Positions 37,325 through 49,489 of a stretch of DNA of 64,000 nucleotides are shown here, one piece after another. The position numbers and the translations under genes were made by a program. The DNA is from Bin5 sp963662575 (GTDB lineage Bacteria; Chloroflexota; Anaerolineae; Caldilineales; Caldilineaceae): contig OY759723.1 in the NCBI GenBank assembly GCA_963662575.1, forward strand, positions 868,001-932,000, written 5' to 3'. The stretch's first letter is position 1. Every line of letters starts with the position of its first letter. A model generated the notes under the pieces. It was not told where the DNA came from. It saw only the letters and a program-made list of their open reading frames with translations, and did no database searches.

Positions 37325-37421
37325 ATCCGTGACTTGCGCTCTTGCGGAACGAATAGGGAAGATGGAGCACCTGGCTGTCGTTCAACACTTTCAGGACGAC
37401 TGAAGCGCGGCGGGTAACCAA

Positions 37422-37480
37422 GGGGGCGTTGGGGGACCCATCCCCCCGCACAGGGGAGGCCGCTTGCAGCCGACCGCCCA
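37422..37480 (+). repeat. Dispersed hairpin repeat, copy D (divergent)
   Basis: The most diverged copy. It keeps GGGGGCGTT, then GGGGG-acccat-CCCCC, then GGCCGC-tt-GCAGCC (one mismatch) and the CGACCGCCCA end. The stems are kept although the sequences differ from the other copies. The rest of the gap 37325-37932 holds copy E and its upstream module. Confidence 0.7.
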
Positions 37481-37716
37481 GAAAAGCAGGGGTTAGGGGC
37501 GAGCGATTAGGGGCCAGAGGCGCGGATGGACTGTGGCTGAGTCGTTAGCTTTTTCGTAACTACTAAGCTGCCTACAGTGTGTGTCTTGACCAACTCTTCA
37601 TCTTCGCCGCCATTCGGGCTTTGTGACGGCGTATTCGGTTGGCAGCCGCCAGGTTGGTTGGGGCGCACTGTCGGCATGCCACGATGGTGGGGAAGAACCA
37701 GCACGGTGGGTAGACA

Positions 37717-37775
37717 GAGGGGGCGTTGCGGGGGCGCAGCCCCTGCACAAGGGAGGGCCGAAGGCCCGACCGCCC
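37717..37775 (+). repeat. Dispersed hairpin repeat, copy E, with upstream module
   Basis: Core: GCGGGGGC-gca-GCCCCTGC and GGGCC-gaa-GGCCC, ending CGACCGCCCA. The 120 bases before it (about 37608-37716: CATTCGGGCTTTGTGACG..., GGCAGCCGCCAGG, ...AGCACGGTGGG) are alignable with the region before copy G (52345-52446), so these two copies share a longer unit. Confidence 0.8.
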
Positions 37776-37932
37776 AGATAGAGTTCAGGCGAAAGCAGCC
37801 ACGCAAATTGCCTGAGAATGGATCTGCAGGCTGGACATGGCTTAGTCGTCCTAAGGCATGCGAGAGTTTGCCCCCATTTTGGGAAGCACCCGTCCTGTGT
37901 CGGCCCTTGACTTTGTACACGGAGGGATAACA

Positions 37933-39303
37933 GTGGCATTAGAAAAACGGCCCTCGCGGCGCAATCCCAAACTTGCGCCGCTCTTATTGTTGTTCAGTCT
38001 TGCATTTTTGCTTGTCAGCTGCGACGCGCAGGAGAACTGGACTGACGTCCCTGGACCGGCTGGCGAGCCTGTGAAAATCAGATATGTAGCGCCAGGCGGA
38101 CCGACATGGCCTGTGCCTGAGGGAGCGGCGATTGAGCAGTTCCATGAGCAAATGCCGGACATAGAGATTGACCGCCAGCGGCAGGCGCGCAACTTAAGCC
38201 ACTACTTGTCGGAATCCCCGCCTCCAGACGTAGTTTTTGGGCTTGAAAGTTATGAATTGCGCCACGCTGCCCAACAGAATCTATTGTTCGATCTCTCCGA
38301 TATTTGGGCGGACAACAATCTTGCTGAAGCATATGGAAGACAGTTCAGGGAAGTCGGACGTGTCGATGGTACGTTTCGACTTGTACCAGTCGGTTCTTTT
38401 TGGGCAGGCATCTATTACAACAGAGAGGTTTTTGCGCGCTATGACCTGGTTCCGCCGGCGACATGGGAGGAATTCGTAACCATTTGCGAGACGCTATTGG
38501 CGAACGGCGAGACGCCTCTCTCAGTAGCCGGCCAGAGCACCTATAACAGCTACTTGTGGTTTAGCTACCTCAATATGCGTTTGAACGGACCTTCGTTTCA
38601 TAGGCACTTGATACAGGGGCAGGAGAGCTACACCGATGAACGGATAGCCCTCGTCTGGGAATCCTGGATTTCTCTTTTTCGACGGGGATACTTTACTGAA
38701 AGACCGAACGTGACATCTGAGAGTGGGAGTGTGAAGGCGCTGATTCCCGGGGTTGAGAATAGCCCGCTCACGGCAAAGGAGGCTGTGATGACGCTTGCGC
38801 CCCATTTCAGCTTGCGCCACCTGTCCCCGGAATCTGCCTCTGAACTCGATGTCTTTCAGTTTCCGCAGATAGACCCTAATTCGTCAGTGGGAGAGATCGT
38901 GACAGTATTCGGCTACGTAATCCCAGCAGAGGCGGCGCATCAACCTGAAGCAAGCGCGTTTGTCGCTTACATGGCGTCAGCCGAAGCGCAAACGATGCAA
39001 ATGGCCCGAATCGTCGAGGACCCTACAAATGTCGGATTTGTTCCATTGCATCGCGATGTGGATCGAGCGCTGTTGCCAATGGCTGCGCGAAAGGCCGAGG
39101 AAATAGTGGGTGGGGCGGACGAGGTATTTCCACCTCTTGCTCTGGCTCTGCCCAGAAGTATGCTGGCGGGTTTCAAAACGGTCATTGATGGGATGTTTAA
39201 GCAATTGAATACGCCGGAAACCGAGATTGACGTTTCCGAAATCCAGTCCATCTTGGAAGAAGCGCGACAGCAAGCGCTTCAGAGAGGGGATTATCGGCAA
39301 TAG
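37933..39303 (+). CDS. Extracellular solute-binding lipoprotein (sugar ABC type), orphan
   Basis: A 456-residue binding protein. A GTG start at 37933 is preferred because GGAGGG lies 8 bases before it and the lipoprotein signal follows at once ('APLLLLFSLAFLLVSC'). The frame also opens upstream at 37858. 'EQFHEQMPDIEI', 'PPDVVFGLESYEL', 'PVGSFWAGIYYNREVFARYD' and 'ATWEEFVTICETLLANGETP' are typical of family 1 binding proteins. No permease or ATPase gene is adjacent, so it is an orphan or works with a distant transporter. Confidence 0.87.
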   Translation: MALEKRPSRRNPKLAPLLLLFSLAFLLVSCDAQENWTDVPGPAGEPVKIRYVAPGGPTWPVPEGAAIEQFHEQMPDIEIDRQRQARNLSHYLSESPPPDVVFGLESYELRHAAQQNLLFDLSDIWADNNLAEAYGRQFREVGRVDGTFRLVPVGSFWAGIYYNREVFARYDLVPPATWEEFVTICETLLANGETPLSVAGQSTYNSYLWFSYLNMRLNGPSFHRHLIQGQESYTDERIALVWESWISLFRRGYFTERPNVTSESGSVKALIPGVENSPLTAKEAVMTLAPHFSLRHLSPESASELDVFQFPQIDPNSSVGEIVTVFGYVIPAEAAHQPEASAFVAYMASAEAQTMQMARIVEDPTNVGFVPLHRDVDRALLPMAARKAEEIVGGADEVFPPLALALPRSMLAGFKTVIDGMFKQLNTPETEIDVSEIQSILEEARQQALQRGDYRQ

Positions 39304-39370
39304 CAATGAGGCATCCGGTCTTGCTCCCGTAGCGGTATGGCACCCAGTTGACCCCTCTTAAACAGCTTCT

Positions 39371-39931
39371 TTACAAACGAGGCAGGGTGATGCCGGACTG
39401 TTTCTGGTACTTGCCGTTGCGGTCGGCGTAGGAGACTTCAGGGGCTTCGCCTTCGAAAAAGAGGACCTGGGCGATGCCTTCGCCGGCGTAGATGCGGGCC
39501 GGCAGGGGCGTGGTGTTGCTGATTTCGATGGTGACGTAGCCTTCCCACTCGGGCTCGAAGGGCGTCACGTTGACGATGATGCCGCAGCGAGCGTAGGTTG
39601 ATTTGCCGACGCAGATCGCGAGCACGTTGCGGGGGATGCGGAAATACTCGATGGTGCGGGCGAGGGCAAAGCTGTTGGGCGGGATGATGCAGTCGTCGCC
39701 ATGGTAGCTCTGCAGGGCGCGCTCGTCGACGGCTTTGGGGTCGATGACGGTGAGCTCGCCGGTGGCGGGTGTGAAGATGCGGAAGTCTTGGGCGACGCGG
39801 ATGTCGTAGCCGAAGCTGCTGAGCCCGTAGGAGACCATTCCCTCGCGAACCTGTCGGTCTTCAAAGGGCACGATCATGCCGCACTCTTTGGCCTGCTTGC
39901 GGATCCAGTGGTCGGGTTTGATGGATAGCAT
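39371..39931 (-). CDS. dcd: dCTP deaminase
   Basis: A 186-residue enzyme converting dCTP to dUTP (or to dUMP in bifunctional forms). It is full length with family motifs 'GLSSFGYDIRV', 'LARTIEYFRIPRNVLAICVG', 'KSTYARCGIIVNVTPFEPEW' and the catalytic Glu region 'WEGYVTIEISNTTPLPARIY'. It sets up dTMP synthesis. The ribosome site is weak. It is divergent from the helicase gene at 40205. Confidence 0.95.
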   Translation of the reverse strand: MLSIKPDHWIRKQAKECGMIVPFEDRQVREGMVSYGLSSFGYDIRVAQDFRIFTPATGELTVIDPKAVDERALQSYHGDDCIIPPNSFALARTIEYFRIPRNVLAICVGKSTYARCGIIVNVTPFEPEWEGYVTIEISNTTPLPARIYAGEGIAQVLFFEGEAPEVSYADRNGKYQKQSGITLPRL

Positions 39932-40034
39932 GTTTAGAAGCTCAGCGATTCTTGGCGCGCGGAGTGTTCCGCTTTGACTGAGTTGATGGGGCGCGACGGC
40001 TGGGGGAATGGGGGAAAGGCCGTGAGCCCGAACC

Positions 40035-40043
40035 AGTATACCA
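40035..40043 (-). promoter_or_regulatory. Possible extended -10 promoter of dcd
   Basis: On the minus strand TGGTATACT combines a TGn motif with a TATACT -10 box, about 105 bases upstream of dcd. No good -35 box is seen. Confidence 0.35.
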
Positions 40044-40204
40044 CGTAGGCGGGATATGATGCCTTAATGGAAAGGAGATTAAATCAGGTCTTTGGATCTG
40101 CAAGGCTGATTCGATCTTCCGTCTCAGTACTGCTCTAATGTTGACCACGCCTGGATTTCGACTTACAATCCTCCATCACCTTCTCTTAGATTCCTACACG
40201 CGCA

Positions 40205-42757
40205 ATGATACAACTCCGCGATTACCAACAAGACCTGCTGGATGGGGTCCATGTCGCCCTTGATTCCGAACAGGCGCGCGTAATGATGCAGCTCCCTACT
40301 GGCGGCGGCAAGACTGTCATCGCTGGGGCGCTGCTGAATGCGTGGCTCAAAGGCGGACGAAAAGCCGTCTGGCTGACGCATCGCAAAGAATTGGTCACGC
40401 AGACGCGCGAACTACTGGCCAACGCCAAAGTCGCGACTAGTGTCGATGCGCGTTGGAAACCCGGCGACGATGCCCCTGCAAGACGAAACCGAGTCGCCAT
40501 ATTGATGGCCCAGACCGTTAGCCGCCGCACTGCTGGGAAGATCGTATGGACCAAATACAGCAATGACGATCTGATGATCATTGACGAGGCGCACCATGCC
40601 GCCGCGGCCGGCTGGACGCGTGCTATGCAGCAGTGGCCGGGACGCATACTAGGTATGACCGCCACTCCTTGGCGACTGTCCCACAAGGAAGGATTCGACC
40701 ACCTTTTCGACGCGTTGCTTTGTGGCCCGTCGGTTGTGGACTTGCAGTCCGACGATCATCTGTGCGGAGCTCAGGTTCTCTGGCCGTCTACTCAGTGGAT
40801 TATCCGCGGCGGCGCGGTTGGCATGGATGGAGATTTCACCGACGCCGGCATAGAGGCTGCCAACCAAGCCAATATAATGACGGCAGGCGGCCTCAAGTTC
40901 TGGCAAGAACACGCCCAGGACCGTCAGACTATCGTTTACGCGGTTTCTGTGGATCATGCTCGTAATCTGGCCGCCTTTTTCAGGGACGCCGGCGTGCCTG
41001 CCGCCGCTATGCTCGGCAGTACCAAAGATATGGAACGGGCCGCACTGATCGCCGCTTTCAAGAATGGGTATCTCAAAGTTCTCGTCAATGTCGCTGTTGC
41101 CACCGAGGGTTTTGATCTGCCCGACGCCTCCTGTGTGGTCATCACCCGGCCTACCAGAAGTCTGACTCTATATCTGCAGATGGTCGGCAGGGGCTTGCGC
41201 CCGAAGAAAGACGGCGGCAACTGCCTGATTCTTGATCTGGCGGCCAACGCGGAGCTTCACGGGCTGCCCGAAGACGACCGCGAATGGTCCCTGGAACCGC
41301 GGGCGGAGGAGGATGACGTAGGAGATGCCGTAACAGTCTGGTGTGAAAGGTGCGATACGGTATCTCCAGCCGCCAGCCATACTTGCCAGAACTGCGACGC
41401 ACCATTCGGAAAGGAGTGTAGCCGTTGCGGCACATGGCGAGCATGGAAACGATGGAGCTTTGAAAAACAGTGCGGAGATGCACATGAATTGGTCTGTGAT
41501 CTGTGTCACAGGGATGCGCACATCGAAGCTCAATTGCCTTTCGATGATCAACTGGAAGCAGCGCTGACCGAATTGGAAGATAAGGAAACAGAAATGTCGT
41601 CTCTAAACCAGGTTGAACAAGAAGATACACTGAACAACCAGTCGTTTGAGAAATTCCGAGATTTTCCCGATTTTTTGGATCAAGAGCTCAGCCCTGGTTG
41701 GACAGATCACGTTGAATCCACTATTGATGGCGTCGAAGTCGAAGAGGGTTCACGCGAGTATGATCTGCTTCACCTCGAGACTATATATGGCCCAGGTCTA
41801 GTAGAACTCTATGGCCAGTGGAGACTGTATTGGCTTCTCCGACAGATGCTGGAGGAAGAGCAGAAGAAGATGGTAGGTGCTAGCCAAAAGCGCCAACATG
41901 AACTGCGAAAATCCATCGAAGAACGCGAGACCCACTTGACTGACGATACCCAACTAGACATTCTGTTTGGAGCATACATCTCTAACCTTCCCGCAAACCA
42001 GATCCCAATAAACAAGCCACAAGAACATCGTATGTTCACTGAATGGGAAGATGGTCTCCAGGATGAATTGCAATCCTGGAAGAGTGATCTTTCTCGACTA
42101 GAAGGCCAGCCTACCAACAAGAGTCTGATTTTCAATGGGGCAAGTGATAGAATAACGGTTTTGTTGCGTCAAGCAGCGAAGGATGTCAACCTTTTGCCCG
42201 ATGCAGATGACAAAGCAGCTCAAATGGCTCCTAAGAGGAGTACACGAGGCAAACGATCAGACATAGGAAGTGCACGCGCACTTAATCGGCCTTACGGTGC
42301 CGGCAAGAGCACGGCGACACACCCGGAACAACTGAAGGAACTCGCGCTGAGGTCTTATCACGCTGGAAACAGCGCTCGACAAGTCGCTGAGGAATTGTTC
42401 GCCAATGATTTCGGCACCAAGGCAGGGCGAATGATTGGGCCGGGTCAGATGGCTCAAATGCTCAAACGGTGGACCACCGAGCCAAACCAGGGCAAACGAA
42501 ACCTTACTAGAGGTCGAAGCCGTACGACTAGCAGGGCGTCTAACGAAAGAGGCTTTAAGGGTGACGGTACTATAAGAAGCACCGCCACACATCGCTCGGA
42601 GATCATGACGATGGCCAATCAACTGCGAGAGAGTGGCCTAAGTTTTCAACAAATCAGCGATGAACTCTGGAAGGCCAATTATGGCACTAGGACAGGTTAT
42701 CAATTCGGTGCCGGTCAAGTAAGAGACTTAGTGATTCGAAGTCAGAAGCAGGCCTAG
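40205..42757 (+). CDS. SF2 helicase with zinc fingers and duplicated C-terminal helical repeats
   Basis: An 850-residue protein. Residues 1-360 are a DEAD/DEAH-type helicase core: Walker A 'PTGGGKT' (31-37), 'DEAH' (127-130), 'TATPWRL' (motif III), 'ATEGFDLP' and 'QMVGRGLRP' (motifs V/VI). Next comes a Cys-rich segment (about 380-440) with four CxxC pairs beginning 'CERC', suggesting zinc ribbons. A long acidic coiled-coil part follows (about 455-680). The C-terminus carries two similar repeats (about 708-757 and 799-848), 'ARQVAEELFANDFGTKAGRM' and 'FQQISDELWKANYGTRTGYQ', resembling the helical DNA-binding domain of large serine recombinases. Codon use becomes more AT-rich after about 41580. 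A role in defence or DNA repair is possible, not shown. Confidence 0.85.
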   Translation: MIQLRDYQQDLLDGVHVALDSEQARVMMQLPTGGGKTVIAGALLNAWLKGGRKAVWLTHRKELVTQTRELLANAKVATSVDARWKPGDDAPARRNRVAILMAQTVSRRTAGKIVWTKYSNDDLMIIDEAHHAAAAGWTRAMQQWPGRILGMTATPWRLSHKEGFDHLFDALLCGPSVVDLQSDDHLCGAQVLWPSTQWIIRGGAVGMDGDFTDAGIEAANQANIMTAGGLKFWQEHAQDRQTIVYAVSVDHARNLAAFFRDAGVPAAAMLGSTKDMERAALIAAFKNGYLKVLVNVAVATEGFDLPDASCVVITRPTRSLTLYLQMVGRGLRPKKDGGNCLILDLAANAELHGLPEDDREWSLEPRAEEDDVGDAVTVWCERCDTVSPAASHTCQNCDAPFGKECSRCGTWRAWKRWSFEKQCGDAHELVCDLCHRDAHIEAQLPFDDQLEAALTELEDKETEMSSLNQVEQEDTLNNQSFEKFRDFPDFLDQELSPGWTDHVESTIDGVEVEEGSREYDLLHLETIYGPGLVELYGQWRLYWLLRQMLEEEQKKMVGASQKRQHELRKSIEERETHLTDDTQLDILFGAYISNLPANQIPINKPQEHRMFTEWEDGLQDELQSWKSDLSRLEGQPTNKSLIFNGASDRITVLLRQAAKDVNLLPDADDKAAQMAPKRSTRGKRSDIGSARALNRPYGAGKSTATHPEQLKELALRSYHAGNSARQVAEELFANDFGTKAGRMIGPGQMAQMLKRWTTEPNQGKRNLTRGRSRTTSRASNERGFKGDGTIRSTATHRSEIMTMANQLRESGLSFQQISDELWKANYGTRTGYQFGAGQVRDLVIRSQKQA

Positions 42758-42866
42758 CAAACTAATGACGGATAGCATAACCTCCCCTAGCTGTACGTCA
42801 CTCCATCTCCTTCCTTACGATTACCGGCATTGTTGAATCGACCTCTTACATAGGGAAGGCAGTTTA

Positions 42867-43559
42867 TTAGCCATTCGTCTCCCAATCCCGGTCCGGTGTC
42901 AGGTAGATCAGGGGCATACTGACCAGGGTCACCCCGTATTTCACCAGTAGATTGAAGATGAAGATCTCCCAGGCGACGGCCCAGGAGTCGACTAGCTGCG
43001 CGCCGAGAAAGGCGATGGGGGAGAAGGCGATGAGGACGAAGAGCAGGTTGTCGATGGGGACGCTGACCGAGTTGCTGACCAGGACGCGCAGCCACTGGAA
43101 TCGAGTTGTGATGCGGCTGACGAAGAGGTGATAGATCTCGGTGTCGACCAGTTCGCTGACGAGCTCGGCGAGGATGGAGGCGCAGACAATGCGCCACAGC
43201 GGGGCGAAGATGGCGCTGAACTCGGCGCCGCCTAAGGAGTTGGGATCGCTGGGCACGGCGGCCGACCACATCAGATAGAGCACCATCCCCAAGTTGATGA
43301 CGGCGGCGACGATGATCAGGACCTGGGCGTTGCGCTTGCCGAGCGTCTTATGGACGAGGTCGCGCAGGGTGAAGGTTACCGGATAGACGAAGGTGCCCAT
43401 GTCGACAGCCAAGCCGGCTACGACGCCGATCTTGAGGCTGGCGATGTCGGCCATCATCTGGGCGGCAATGTAGGCGGCCACGACCACTACCGCCACCCTC
43501 GACAACGCAGCCGCGGCATGATGGGAGCGGGTGTGTTTTGCTGAGTCGCGAACTGTCAC
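42867..43559 (-). CDS. Queuosine precursor transporter (YhhQ/VUT family)
   Basis: A 230-residue membrane protein from the GTG at 43559, with AGGAG about 8 bases upstream; an ATG at 43655 lies before the probable leader. Helices include 'VAVVVVAAYIAAQMMADIAS', 'AQVLIIVAAVINLGMVLYL' and 'LLFVLIAFSPIAFLGAQLV'. 'VDMGTFVYPVTFTLRDLVHK', 'RIVCASILAELVSELVDTEI' and 'VSNSVSVPIDNLLF' match the VUT_1 family, which takes up queuine or preQ0/preQ1-type precursors. No queuosine synthesis genes are in the window. Confidence 0.9.
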   Translation of the reverse strand: MTVRDSAKHTRSHHAAAALSRVAVVVVAAYIAAQMMADIASLKIGVVAGLAVDMGTFVYPVTFTLRDLVHKTLGKRNAQVLIIVAAVINLGMVLYLMWSAAVPSDPNSLGGAEFSAIFAPLWRIVCASILAELVSELVDTEIYHLFVSRITTRFQWLRVLVSNSVSVPIDNLLFVLIAFSPIAFLGAQLVDSWAVAWEIFIFNLLVKYGVTLVSMPLIYLTPDRDWETNG

Positions 43560-43670
43560 GTTACAATCTCCTTGTGTTTTGTTAAGGCGGGGACTTCGAC
43601 CGCCGGCAATGCTGCCCATTGCCTCTGGTACAGACGGAATGCCGGGTAGAGGCAAGCACCTATTTTAGCA
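43560..43670 (-). promoter_or_regulatory. Extended -10 promoter and structured leader of the queuosine-precursor transporter
   Basis: On the minus strand TGCTAAAAT (43670-43662) is a good extended -10. The following leader of about 100 bases can form two hairpins: GCCTCT/AGAGGC (43653-43621) and GGCGG/CCGCC (43604-43586), then an A-rich segment leading to the AGGAG ribosome site. I could not fit it to the known preQ1 riboswitch classes by eye. Confidence 0.4.
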
Positions 43671-43728
43671 CGCGGTTGCGCCATCCGCAGGATGGGACAG
43701 CCAACAGACAAAAGCAAGGGTTCAACCC

Positions 43729-47109
<3,381 letters not shown>

Positions 47110-47222
47110 TCGCCGGTTCTGCAGGGGAACTGCGGGGGTTAGGGGCTGAGAGAGCGCGTGGGAAGGAAGACACTGTTGGCTAGACATGATGCCAGGGAAG
47201 AATAAGCACGGTCGCTAGCCAG

Positions 47223-47283
47223 AGGGGGGCGTTGCGGGGGCGCAGCCCCTGCACAAGGGAGGGCGCTTGCGCCCGACCGCCCA
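47223..47283 (+). repeat. Dispersed hairpin repeat, copy F
   Basis: Core: GCGGGGGC-gca-GCCCCTGC, then GGGCGC-tt-GCGCCC. The second stem differs on both sides from the usual GGGCC/GGCCC yet remains fully paired, which is a compensatory change. It lies between carB and the deoxyribosyltransferase-like gene. Confidence 0.85.
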
Positions 47284-47313
47284 TAACAAAACAATGAGGG
47301 AAGAAGGAACACC

Positions 47314-47360
47314 TTTGCTCGCCTCGTTCAGCGTTGCGAATCAGTTGCGGCTGAGTAGTT
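47314..47360 (+). repeat. Second dispersed module, downstream of copy F
   Basis: It matches 15695-15743 closely (CGCCTCGTTCAG, then CAGTTGCGGCTGAGTAGTT). It follows the core repeat at a similar distance as at copy B. It ends about 30 bases before the next start codon, so it may supply 5' leader sequence there. Confidence 0.75.
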
Positions 47361-47390
47361 ACCATCATACTATGCACGATTGAGACAACC

Positions 47391-47873
47391 ATGACACAAA
47401 CTGAAAAAGTTCAGAAGAGCGTCTATCTGGCGAACCCGTACGGCTTTTCGGCGCAGCAGCAGGCGCTGTTGCTGCCGCCGCTCATCGAGGCTGTGGCAGC
47501 GCTGGGGCTGGATGTGTGGGAGCCGTTCACGAGCTCCGGTGAGAAGGTAGATAGAAGTGTGCCGGGCTGGGCCCATCGTATCGGTCAACTCTGCTACCGG
47601 GATGTAAGAGAGAAGGACGCCATTTTCGCCGTCGTCAACGGTGTGCCGCCGGATGAGGGCGTGATGGTTGAGTTGGGGATGGCGATCGCGCTGGGCAAGC
47701 CGACGTTTTTGTTTCGGGACGATTTCCGGAGCGTTGCCGATACTGATGAGTATCCGCTGAATCTGATGCTGTTTACGGGGATGCCGCAGGAGGAGTGGGA
47801 GCGGCATTATTACAGGTCGGTGGAGGAGATTGGGGCGGCGGATAAGGCGTTGGCGCGGTGGGCGAGGGAGTGA
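47391..47873 (+). CDS. Nucleoside 2-deoxyribosyltransferase-like protein
   Basis: A 160-residue protein of the nucleoside 2-deoxyribosyltransferase family. 'KSVYLANPYGFSAQQQ' is the N-terminal strand, 'EKDAIFAVVNGVPPDEGVMVELGMAIALGK' holds the conserved Asp and the catalytic Glu, and 'PTFLFRDDFR' follows. Such enzymes cleave or exchange the base of deoxynucleosides or deoxynucleoside monophosphates. The actual substrate is not evident. It follows carB after a repeat, but shared transcription is uncertain. Confidence 0.88.
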   Translation: MTQTEKVQKSVYLANPYGFSAQQQALLLPPLIEAVAALGLDVWEPFTSSGEKVDRSVPGWAHRIGQLCYRDVREKDAIFAVVNGVPPDEGVMVELGMAIALGKPTFLFRDDFRSVADTDEYPLNLMLFTGMPQEEWERHYYRSVEEIGAADKALARWARE

Positions 47874-47931
47874 GTGGGTTTATTGGCCCGATCGGAGCAC
47901 GGGTGGAGTTTACAGAGGGAGACTTGTCAGA

Positions 47932-48225
47932 ATGGAATGGGTGCTCAAGTGCTCGATCTGGCGCGAGGGTAACTGGTACGTATCTCATTGCGAAGAGTTG
48001 GAGATAGCAAGTCAAGGGGAAACGGTTGAGGAGGCGCGAGAGAACTTGGAGGAGGCGATAGGGTTGTTCTTTGAAGTAGCCTCATTTACCGAGGTGATGG
48101 AATATCTTTCCCGGTTTGGTCCTGTTTCACCCACTGAAATCAAGAAGCGGCCCCAAGTTCAGGTTAAGTCCTCGCATCTGGAATCTCGACATGTGATGGG
48201 TGAAGTTGCTGTGAATTTTGCCTAG
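47932..48225 (+). CDS. HicB-like antitoxin, without visible HicA
   Basis: A 97-residue protein from the ATG at 47932. The N-terminal half, 'LKCSIWREGNWYVSHCEELE' and 'ASQGETVEEARENLEEAIGL', is the partly degraded RNase H-like HicB domain. The C-terminal half lacks an obvious DNA-binding fold. HicB normally neutralises the small mRNA interferase HicA; no HicA-like frame is seen on either side, so it is an orphan or the toxin has been lost. Confidence 0.75.
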   Translation: MEWVLKCSIWREGNWYVSHCEELEIASQGETVEEARENLEEAIGLFFEVASFTEVMEYLSRFGPVSPTEIKKRPQVQVKSSHLESRHVMGEVAVNFA

Positions 48226-48464
48226 ACTGAGGCCAAGTCAAGTGGGAGCGTTGGGCTGTAGATTGAGTCGTTCTTTCAAACGAACGAACCCATGAGCAGA
48301 GGAACCAAATCGTTCTGTCGCTTTTGAGCAGTTCGAGGAGCTTGCCGGTTGTCGTCTGCCCCGCCGGGTCTTCGCCACCAATTTGCCCCATCATATTGAT
48401 TGGCGAATTGCTCCGATGTGAATCCAACCTCTTTCATAAGGGACCACTATTAGACAGAAGGCCT

Positions 48465-49346
48465 ATGGAAAAAGCAACCGATCTGAAGTCTTATCTTGAA
48501 AGGGCCAATATTCCTCCTGGCTCCTACAGTTTTAACACTGAATGCTCTACCCTTGTGTTATATAAGTATATTTCATCGGAGCGTGTTTTCTCTTGCCTGC
48601 CCAAAGTTGGTGATGGCACCTTGCGCGCAACACAACCTTCATCTCTAAACGACCCGTTTGAGTGCGCAGTACAAATAACCTTTCTTGAAGGAAGCGAAAA
48701 GGAAGGTAACGCAGAATTCGCCAGAATACTCACAGATCTTAATCCGACCAGCCCGATAGGCGAAGGAGATATGGCCGAAGCAAGAGTTGAATTCGGCAGT
48801 CTCTTTCTGCGTGAATTGTTGTCAAGACAGATATCCAAACGTTTTGGCATTGTGTCCTTCGCAACTGATCCCCGTCATCCACTGATGTGGTCTCACTACA
48901 CCGGTGACGGATCCGGCTTTGTCATAGGATACGATATGACGCATTTGATCGGACTCAGCAGCGGAGAAGGACGTTTGCGTCCAGTCATCTATGACCACAA
49001 ACCAGTCTTGATTATGCACTATAAAGTGTTGAACGAAGGCAACATAAATGCATTACTGTCCAAGAAGAGCGACCATTGGAATTACGAACAAGAATGGCGT
49101 CTAATTGTTCCTTTGAACGAAACCATAGGAACTGGGCATACGGATCGTCACGGCCAGCCAATAAACTTGCTGCGCATCCCGAATGAAGCAGTAGCGGTGG
49201 TATATCACACCGAGCGAACGCCTATTGAAGCAGTAAATGAAGCGCGACAGCGTCTTCAGGATCCAAACAACAGGTATCGAGCACAGAATCCTGTAAAGCT
49301 GGTTCTTTCTGACACTGAATTTGGATACAAAAAAGCAGAAGTATAA
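48465..49346 (+). CDS. DUF2971 domain protein
   Basis: A 293-residue cytoplasmic protein from the ATG at 48465. DUF2971 signatures are plain: 'LVLYKYISSERVFSC', 'QPSSLNDPFECAVQI', 'FGIVSFATDPRHPLMWSHYT', 'GFVIGYDM' and 'WNYEQEWRLIVPL'. The biochemical function is unknown; members are often found near defence genes (general knowledge). It is lower in GC than its neighbours, consistent with transfer. It sits between the HicB-like gene and the SAM riboswitch. Confidence 0.85.
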   Translation: MEKATDLKSYLERANIPPGSYSFNTECSTLVLYKYISSERVFSCLPKVGDGTLRATQPSSLNDPFECAVQITFLEGSEKEGNAEFARILTDLNPTSPIGEGDMAEARVEFGSLFLRELLSRQISKRFGIVSFATDPRHPLMWSHYTGDGSGFVIGYDMTHLIGLSSGEGRLRPVIYDHKPVLIMHYKVLNEGNINALLSKKSDHWNYEQEWRLIVPLNETIGTGHTDRHGQPINLLRIPNEAVAVVYHTERTPIEAVNEARQRLQDPNNRYRAQNPVKLVLSDTEFGYKKAEV

Positions 49347-49436
49347 TCTTGCCAACCATAGTCCGCCCATCGCCCCCTTTCTTGTAGGTCCACTAACTTC
49401 AAGCCAAGACCCGGCACACACAACTGCCCCCAAGAT

Positions 49437-49465
49437 TTGACATAGCCCCCGGCGTCTGCTACATT
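49437..49465 (+). promoter_or_regulatory. Sigma-70-type promoter of the aspartokinase operon
   Basis: TTGACA (49437-49442), a 17-base spacer and TACATT (49460-49465). It lies 25 bases before the riboswitch aptamer, which is the expected place. Confidence 0.75.
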
Positions 49466-49489
49466 GCCACGAACATTTGAATAGCTGAG

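Noticed and set aside
37858..37932. ATG at 37858 as start of the orphan binding protein
   Set aside because: The extra 25 residues precede the lipoprotein signal and the GTG at 37933 has a much better ribosome site.
43560..43660. preQ1 riboswitch call for the transporter leader
   Set aside because: The hairpins do not fit the compact pseudoknot consensus of class I or the other classes by eye; kept only as an open question.
48250..48420. Short plus-strand reading 'VAFEQFEELAGCRLPRR' before the DUF2971 gene, considered as HicA or a small-protein remnant
   Set aside because: No start codon, no HicA signature, and similarity to any family is too weak to support.
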